A stretch of DNA of 64,000 nt. Origin: Streptomyces pinistramenti (lineage in GTDB: Bacteria; Actinomycetota; Actinomycetes; Streptomycetales; Streptomycetaceae). Shown one piece after another: positions 58,631 to 64,000 of this stretch. The notes under the pieces are model-generated. The model was not told the origin of the DNA and did no database searches. It saw only the letters and a list, made by a program, of their open reading frames with translations. Each line of letters starts with the position of its first letter. Positions within the stretch are counted from its first letter, which is position 1. The stretch is from positions 1 to 64,000 of the forward strand of contig NZ_JAJCXB010000031.1 of NCBI RefSeq assembly GCF_020564935.1, in the 5' to 3' direction. Position numbers and translations under genes: made by a program.

Positions 58631-59793
58631 CCGACACCTCCCCCGCACGGCGTGCCCTCGCCGACCGCCTGGAGAAGGCCGGGGCCCTCCGCACTCCCCA
58701 GTGGCGCGCGGCGGTGGAGGCCGTACCGCGTGAACTGTTCCTGGAGCCAGGGGTGTTCCTGCCCGTGGACGGTGGCCGCTGGCGGCCGGTCACCGCAGTC
58801 GGTCACGACCCGGCCGCGTGGGCGGAGATCGCCTACCGCGACCGGTCCCTCACCACTCAGCTCGACGGGCACCTGACCGCCGACCGTGCCGACGGCCTCG
58901 TCACGGGCTCCCCCACCTCGTCGTCCACCACCCCGGTCACCGTGCTGGACATGATCGAGAGCCTGGAGGCGGAGGACGGGCACCAGGTGCTGGAAATCGG
59001 CACCGGCACCGGCTATTCATCGGCCCTGCTGTGCCACCGCCTCGGCGAGGACAACGTCACGACGGTCGAGGTGGATCCCGGGGTATCGGCCCGTGCGGAC
59101 GCTGCGCTGGAAGCGGCCGGATTCTCGACGTGGACCGTCACCGGCGACGGCCTCCTCGGGTGGCCCCGCCGCGCACCGTACGACCGCGTGATCGCCACCT
59201 GCGCCGTTCGCCGCATCCCCCACGCCTGGATTCGGCAGACCAGGCCGGGCGGCATCATCCTGGCCACCGTCGGCTCCTGGGGCTACGGCACCGGCCTGGC
59301 CAAGGTCACCGTGGACGAGTACGGCAACGCGGAGGGGCGAATCACCGGCCGGTCTTCATTCATGCAGGTACGGTCCCAGGCCGTAGTACCGGTGGCCGGT
59401 GATCTGTCTGCCCGGACGGCCCATGCGGACAGCGAGCGGGAGGCGAAAATGCCTCCCACCATGCTGGACGAGTGGATGCCCGCCTTCCTCGCTCAGCTCG
59501 CCGTGCCCGGGGCACACCTCGTCCGTGCCGCTCGGAGCGACGGGACCAAGCTCCTGTACGTCTTCGACCCGGAGCGCGAGTCCTTCGCCGCGTTCACCGC
59601 CGGGGGCGACGGCTGGACCGTCCGCCAGGGCGGGCCCGTGCCCCTGTGGGACGACATCGAGCAGGCGATCACCGCCTGGCAGAACGCCGGAAGCCCCGAC
59701 ATCACCGCCGTCCGGCTCCACATCACGGACAGGTCCCACACGTACTGGATCGAGGGCGACCCGTCACTCCGCTGGCAACACCGCCTCGCCTGA
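58627..59793 (+). CDS. PIMT-like O-methyltransferase (graspetide tailoring)
   Basis: A 388-aa SAM enzyme of the protein-L-isoaspartate methyltransferase fold: VLEIGTGTGYSSALLCHRLG (motif I), TTVEVDPGVSARADAALEAA, YDRVIATCAVRRIPHAWIRQ and PGGIILATVGSWGYGTG. A C-terminal extension of about 170 aa recognises the modified peptide in related systems. In known graspetide loci with this partner (fuscimiditide type) methylation of Asp leads to an aspartimide; that product is inferred here. Confidence 0.9.
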   Translation: MTDTSPARRALADRLEKAGALRTPQWRAAVEAVPRELFLEPGVFLPVDGGRWRPVTAVGHDPAAWAEIAYRDRSLTTQLDGHLTADRADGLVTGSPTSSSTTPVTVLDMIESLEAEDGHQVLEIGTGTGYSSALLCHRLGEDNVTTVEVDPGVSARADAALEAAGFSTWTVTGDGLLGWPRRAPYDRVIATCAVRRIPHAWIRQTRPGGIILATVGSWGYGTGLAKVTVDEYGNAEGRITGRSSFMQVRSQAVVPVAGDLSARTAHADSEREAKMPPTMLDEWMPAFLAQLAVPGAHLVRAARSDGTKLLYVFDPERESFAAFTAGGDGWTVRQGGPVPLWDDIEQAITAWQNAGSPDITAVRLHITDRSHTYWIEGDPSLRWQHRLA

Positions 59794-59949
59794 ACGAGGG
59801 CAAGCGGGGGGCGAAACGGAAGGCGACGCGATCACACCGTCCCCGGCACTGCCCCGCTCGTCTCCGACGACGGCCCCAAGGATCACGCACCTGGGCCCGT
59901 GTCCAGCATCACGTACCCCCCGGTAACGATCGTCGGCCATCATGTTCCG

Positions 59950-60663
59950 ATGAGGATCATGTTCGTCGGCGACTCGATGACGATCGGCAGCTCCGGCGAC
60001 TTCACGTGGCGTTACCGCATGTGGCAGCACCTGAACGCGGCCTACGGCGGCCCGTACCGCATCGTCGGCCCGCGCTGCGCGCTCCACGACGCGGCCACCG
60101 ACGCACCCGCCTCGCACGCGTACGGCGACCCCGCCTTCCCCGCGTCCGCCCGGCGGCATCTCGCGGGCTGGGGCGAGGGCTGGCTGCACATGGGGCCCCT
60201 GATCGGCGAAGCGGTCCGCGAGCACGGCGCCGACACACTGCTGGTCTCGCTCGGACTGATAGACCTCGGCTTCTATACGAATGCCGACCAAACGGCGGAA
60301 AACGTACGGCACTTCGTGGCGCAGGCGCGGCAGGCGGCGCCGGGGATCCGGGCCGTCCTGCTGCCGGTGATACCCAATGTGCGGGCGTCGGCGGACGCCG
60401 CGTTCGACGCGGAGTGCGGACGCTTCAACGAGCTGCTGGCGAAGGCGGTCGGCGACCTGTCGTCCCCCGCGTCCCCGCTCCTGCTGGCCTCCGCCCCGCC
60501 CGCCTGGGACCTGGCGCGCGACACGTACGACGGCACCCACCCGTCCCCCGCGGGCGAGCACCTCATCGCCGCCGCGTTCGCGGACGCCCTGCACCAGGCG
60601 TGGGGGGTCGGCGCCCCGTACGCGGCGTCCGGCGTGCCGGAGGCGGCGGCGACGGCACGCTGA
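59950..60663 (+). CDS. SGNH/GDSL hydrolase
   Basis: 237 aa. Block I MFVGDSMTIGSSGDFTWRYR carries the nucleophile Ser; the final block DGTHPSPAGEHLIAAAF supplies Asp and His. No signal peptide, so cytoplasmic as annotated. About 155 bases separate it from the methyltransferase; it may be a deacylase/esterase outside the RiPP operon. Start at 59950 lacks a clear ribosome site. Confidence 0.85.
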   Translation: MRIMFVGDSMTIGSSGDFTWRYRMWQHLNAAYGGPYRIVGPRCALHDAATDAPASHAYGDPAFPASARRHLAGWGEGWLHMGPLIGEAVREHGADTLLVSLGLIDLGFYTNADQTAENVRHFVAQARQAAPGIRAVLLPVIPNVRASADAAFDAECGRFNELLAKAVGDLSSPASPLLLASAPPAWDLARDTYDGTHPSPAGEHLIAAAFADALHQAWGVGAPYAASGVPEAAATAR

Positions 60664-60697
60664 CCCGGCGGCCGGACCGCCCCGGCCGGGCCACCGC

Positions 60698-61951
60698 CTA
60701 CGCGGCCAACTCGCCGCCCCCTTCCGGCTCCTGCCCGCCCTTCCCCGCCCCGGCCGCCAGGAACACCGCCACCGCGAGCAGCGCGCAGCAGCCCGCCGCC
60801 ACCGGGAGCGCGCCCGCGCCCCGGGTCGCCAGCACCCGGCCGCCGATGCCGCCGCCGAGCGAGGCGCCGACGTAGACGGCGCTGCTGCTCAGGGCGAGCG
60901 CCTGCGGCCCATGCCGCGGGCCCGCGAGGGTCAGGACGCGGGCCTGCACGGCGGGCGGCACGGACCAGGCGGCGGCCGACCACAGAATCAACAGCGGTAC
61001 CACGACGCCGAGTTGGGCGGGGCGCAGCGACCAGGCCAGGACCAGCCCGGCCATCGCCGCGGCGAAGACGGCGCAGGCCGCGGCGAACGCGGTGCGCGGG
61101 CCCCAGCGGTCCACGAGGGTGCCGCCGGCCCGCGCGCCCGCGATGCCCGCGATGCCGGTGACCACCAGCAGCAGGCCGAGCCCGGACGGCGTGATGCCCG
61201 CGGCTCCGCGCAGGAATGGCGCGAGGTAGGTCTGGAGGAGGAGGTTGCCGAGCACCGCGAGGGCCGCGGCGAGCAGGGCACACAGGACGGCGGGCCTGGA
61301 CAGCGGGCGCAGCCGGGCGGCGAGCCCCGGCGCGGGCGCGGGCGGCACGTCGGGGACCGAGGCCCGTACGCACACCAGACCGGCCAGGCCCAGGGCGGCG
61401 CCGAGGAGGAAGGTGGCGCGCCAGCCGAAGGCGGCGCCGATCCAGGTGCCGGCGGGCACGCCGATGACGACCGCGCAGGTCAGTCCGGCCATGACGGTGG
61501 CGAGGCTGCGGCCCTGCCGTTCGGCGGGCGCCAGTTGGGCGGTCAGGGCGAGGGTGGCGGGCAGCGCCGTCGCGGCGGCGAGCGCGGCCAGCACCCGCAG
61601 CGCCATCAGCTGACCGTACGAACCGGCCAGCGGGACGGCCGCGTTGGCGAGGCAGAACACCGCGAGGGCGGCGGTGAGCAGGCGGCGGCGGGGGACGCGG
61701 GCGGTGGCGACGGCGGCGACCGGTGCGGCCACCGCGCAGATGACGGAGAAGACGGTCACCAGTTGCCCGGCGGCCGCTTCGCCGACCGCGAGGCCGCGGG
61801 CGAGGGCGGGCAGCACGCCGACGATCACGAAGTCGTCGGTCTGCAGGGCGAAGGCGCACAGCGCGAGGGCGAGCAGCCAGGCCACGGGGCGGCGGGTTGC
61901 GGATACGGGCGTGGTGCGGGGCGAGGCCCCCGGGACGACGGACATACCCAT
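60698..61951 (-). CDS. MFS transporter
   Basis: A 417-aa exporter with 12 hydrophobic helices (ALALCAFALQTDDFVIVGVL at helix 1, ARAGGTLVDRWGPRTAFAAA as the loop motif). It belongs to the DHA-type efflux class. Divergent from a TetR gene with an 83-base spacer holding a dyad. Start 61951 or 61945 (MGMS or MS). Confidence 0.9.
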   Translation of the reverse strand: MGMSVVPGASPRTTPVSATRRPVAWLLALALCAFALQTDDFVIVGVLPALARGLAVGEAAAGQLVTVFSVICAVAAPVAAVATARVPRRRLLTAALAVFCLANAAVPLAGSYGQLMALRVLAALAAATALPATLALTAQLAPAERQGRSLATVMAGLTCAVVIGVPAGTWIGAAFGWRATFLLGAALGLAGLVCVRASVPDVPPAPAPGLAARLRPLSRPAVLCALLAAALAVLGNLLLQTYLAPFLRGAAGITPSGLGLLLVVTGIAGIAGARAGGTLVDRWGPRTAFAAACAVFAAAMAGLVLAWSLRPAQLGVVVPLLILWSAAAWSVPPAVQARVLTLAGPRHGPQALALSSSAVYVGASLGGGIGGRVLATRGAGALPVAAGCCALLAVAVFLAAGAGKGGQEPEGGGELAA

Positions 61952-61954
61952 TAA

Positions 61955-61970
61955 GGTAACAGTCGTTTCC
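61955..61970. promoter_or_regulatory. TetR-type operator dyad in the divergent spacer
   Basis: GGTAAC-AGTC-GTTTCC, a 16-bp near-perfect inverted repeat (one mismatched pair), 4 bases before the MFS start and 65 before the TetR start. Confidence 0.55.
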
Positions 61971-62034
61971 GTAATTAGAGTGGGAGTAGAGCAGAAACCC
62001 GCACCGCAGGCCCGCAGCGCAAGGAGTCCGACCG

Positions 62035-62625
62035 ATGGCCAGACCCCGCGATCCGCACCGCCGCACCGAAATCCTCGACGCCGCCATCGAGCACCTCGCG
62101 GAGACCGGGATGGCGAACCTCTCGCTGCGCCCGCTGGCCCAGGCACTCGGCCACAGCACCCGCGTACTGACCCACCACTTCGCCGACAAGGACGACCTGT
62201 TCCGTGCGGTCCTGGAACGGCTCGACGAGGTCCAGCACACCCAGCTGCGGGCCACCGAGGGCTGGGACGACACCGCACGCGGCATCGGCACGATCGTCCG
62301 CGACTCCTGGCAGCGGCACCTCGCACCGGAGAATCTCGCCGCGACCCGCCTGATCCACGAGATCGAGGGCCTCGCAGCGGCCGGCCGCCTGCGCGGCCGG
62401 GTACCGGCCTTCCTCGCCGACCGCGCCGAGTTCGTCGCCGCCGCCCTGGTCGCCCGCGGCCTGCCCCCGGGAGCGGCCAGGACCCGCGCCACCTTCCTCA
62501 ACAGCGCCTACGCGGGCCTCCAGACGGACGTCCTGATCACCGGCGACCGCACCCGCACCGAAGCCGCGCTCGACGAACTGTGCGCACTCGCCGACTCCTG
62601 GACGGCGGCGCCCGCACAGCCCTGA
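62035..62625 (+). CDS. TetR-family regulator
   Basis: 196 aa; HTH RRTEILDAAIEHLAETGMAN, LAQALGHSTRVLTHHFADKD; helical ligand domain after 60. Probably represses the divergent MFS gene and itself through the 61955-61970 dyad. AAGGAG precedes ATG. Confidence 0.93.
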   Translation: MARPRDPHRRTEILDAAIEHLAETGMANLSLRPLAQALGHSTRVLTHHFADKDDLFRAVLERLDEVQHTQLRATEGWDDTARGIGTIVRDSWQRHLAPENLAATRLIHEIEGLAAAGRLRGRVPAFLADRAEFVAAALVARGLPPGAARTRATFLNSAYAGLQTDVLITGDRTRTEAALDELCALADSWTAAPAQP

Positions 62626-62896
62626 GCACCTGGTCCGCGATCCCAGGGACGGCCAACTGCCCAGCCGTGGACGGGAGTTCCGCTCCCCGGCCGGACACCC
62701 GGCATGGGACCGTGCGGCGCCTGCGGTCTCCGGGCGTTCCTGCGTTAGCCGCACGTAAGCGAAGCGGCAATGGAGCGGCAGTGGAGCGGTAGCGGCGTGC
62801 GTGAAGATAGGGGCATCCGGTGCGGGGGCAGCGGGCCTGCGACCCGGTCCCCTGCGTCCCTGAACGCAATGTCCCTGAACGACATGAGGAGCAACC

Positions 62897-63619
62897 GTGA
62901 ACCGCACCTACGCCGCCCGTCTCCGCCGCGTTGTGTTCGCCGCGACCGCCGGCGCGGCGCTCGCGGCGACCGTCACCGCCTGCGGCCCGGCCGACGGTGG
63001 CGGGTCGGCCTCCTCGGGCGACTCCACGGCGTCCGCCAACACCGCCGCGGAGTCGCCGAGCGACGCGCCCCAGGACGCCTCCGGCAGCGGCCAGCCGGCA
63101 GGCTCGTCCTCGAACGGCGGGTCCTCGTCGAACGGGGCCGCGGCGGCGAAGGGCGGTTCGTCCTCTGCGGGCACCGGGTCGGCCCCGTCCGGTGACAAGA
63201 AGGGCTACGGGCAGCGCTGCGGGGCCAACGACCTGACGTTCTCGGCGCGTTCCGAGACCCAGGCGGGCGGCTACATCCTGCTGTCCGCCCGCGCCAAGCC
63301 CGGCATCACCTGCACCATTCCCGGCGAGCTGCCCTCGGTCTCCTTCGGCTCCAAGGGCATCGAGGCGCACCCCGCCGAGCAGGCGGTCGGCCCGGCGATC
63401 ACGCTCAGCGGCGGCAAGACCGTCTACGCCGGGGTCAACCCCAAGACCACCAACGGCGACGACGGCATCGAGTTCACGTTCCTCATCGCGGCCATCGGCA
63501 ACTCCGACCCGAACCCGACGAGCGTCACCACCGGCCCCGTCACCGTCGACAAGCCCATCGTCACCAACTGGCACACCGCCCCCACCGACGCCGTCCCCGG
63601 CGACGGCACGGACAACTGA
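62897..63619 (+). CDS. DUF4232 lipoprotein (second)
   Basis: 240 aa; signal ending in lipobox VTAC (Cys29), Ser/Gly/Asn-rich linker to about 95, then a DUF4232-like domain with two Cys (GQRCGANDLTFSARSETQAG, GITCTIPGELPSVSFGSKG). GAGGAG precedes the GTG start. Similar in layout to 52208-52915. The preceding 270 bases hold no gene. Confidence 0.88.
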   Translation: MNRTYAARLRRVVFAATAGAALAATVTACGPADGGGSASSGDSTASANTAAESPSDAPQDASGSGQPAGSSSNGGSSSNGAAAAKGGSSSAGTGSAPSGDKKGYGQRCGANDLTFSARSETQAGGYILLSARAKPGITCTIPGELPSVSFGSKGIEAHPAEQAVGPAITLSGGKTVYAGVNPKTTNGDDGIEFTFLIAAIGNSDPNPTSVTTGPVTVDKPIVTNWHTAPTDAVPGDGTDN

Positions 63620-63775
63620 GAGCGCGTCACACCCGTTCGGCGACGGCGAGCGTCCGGACCTGGTGCAGGTCACCTCACCCGCTCCCGGCGCCTTCGCCGA
63701 GCGCCTCTCCGCAGTCAGCAGGCACGACGCGCCGCTCACCGGTCTTGATTCGAGCGCACTCCAAGGCGTTGGCTG
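63620..63775 (+). other. Possible gene remnant
   Basis: In frame after the lipoprotein stop, codons with core-like GC bias read LVQVTSPAPGAFAERLSAVS, then RHDAPLTGLDSSALQGVG and stop. No good start. Could be the end of a lost gene. Confidence 0.25.
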
Positions 63776-63782
63776 ACCCACC

Positions 63783-64000
63783 ATGGAGTACACGCAGCTC
63801 GGACGCACCGGACTCAAGGTCAGCCGCCTCGTCCTCGGCACGATGAACTTCGGCCCGCAGACGGACGAGGCCGACAGCCACACCATCATGGATGCCGCCC
63901 TCGACGCCGGGGTGAACTTCTTCGACACCGCCAACGTCTACGGATGGGGCGAGAACAAGGGCCGCACGGAAGAGATCGTCGGCTCCTGGTTCGCCAAGGG
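63783..64000 (+). CDS. Aldo/keto reductase, partial (cut by window end)
   Basis: N-terminal 72 residues of an NADPH-dependent reductase: MEYTQLGRTGLKVSRLVLGT, MNFGPQTDEADSHTIMDAAL, then NFFDTANVYGWGENKGRTEE with the catalytic Asp and Tyr. The frame is open at the window edge. Confidence 0.92.
   Translation, partial: MEYTQLGRTGLKVSRLVLGTMNFGPQTDEADSHTIMDAALDAGVNFFDTANVYGWGENKGRTEEIVGSWFAK

Overview
The window is high-GC actinobacterial DNA, almost certainly a Streptomyces chromosome. Coding frames have G/C-rich third positions, GTG starts and GTGA/ATGA overlaps are common, and the gene set (DmdR1-type regulator, SIS protein, pdxH, second citrate synthase, serC, NsdA-like regulator) recalls the S. 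coelicolor core around SCO44xx-SCO43xx. That synteny is from memory, not a search. No tRNA, rRNA or complete IS element was seen.

Core block 1 (0-26 kb): purU, a small hypothetical, a lipoprotein binding protein, a Pro/Gln-rich membrane protein, an HTH/TPR regulator, a primase-polymerase-like protein, an ABC exporter pair, two TPM-like membrane proteins, a truncated response regulator, a PQQ-propeller Ser/Thr kinase, an alpha/beta hydrolase without its nucleophile Ser, dmdR1 with a long antisense frame, a SIS protein, a PAS/GAF protein, pdxH, a citrate synthase, and an enoyl-CoA hydratase/TetR pair.

Accessory block 1 (26.2-33.5 kb): a cassette with an XRE/TPR regulator, DUF6415-like protein and small Cys-rich proteins. 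It lies between two direct copies of the hydratase promoter region. Further on are two paralogous secreted peptides, an enteric-type cold-shock protein, PadR debris and phage-like debris.

Core block 2 (33.5-43.1 kb): an acyclic-terpene-utilisation-like operon (TIGR03084 protein, AtuA-like, carboxyltransferase, biotin carboxylase, acyl-CoA dehydrogenase), then an EamA transporter and a LysR regulator. The operon promoter shares its sequence, with a dyad over the -35, with the hydratase/TetR promoter 15 kb away, which suggests one regulon.

Accessory block 2 (43.1-47.2 kb): two short type I-E-like CRISPR arrays with nearly identical leaders and no cas genes flank a second, paralogous XRE/DUF6415/Cys-rich cassette. 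It is bracketed by a duplication of the CRISPR leader plus the 3' end of the neighbouring FAD-oxidase gene. Both cassettes carry the same terminator-operator-promoter unit with a 27-bp palindrome. Together they look like a family of inserted gene cassettes and are the best candidate here for an undescribed system.

Core and biosynthetic block (47.2-64 kb): FAD/Fe-S oxidase, serC, F420-type oxidoreductase and secreted proteins, then a graspetide (ATP-grasp RiPP) locus: XRE/TPR regulator and GNAT leftward, and an ATPase-fold protein, a small protein, precursor TgmA, maturase TgmB and a PIMT-like methyltransferase rightward. The precursor is in frame with the preceding Cys/His-rich gene. An SGNH hydrolase, an MFS/TetR pair, a lipoprotein and the start of an aldo/keto reductase close the window.
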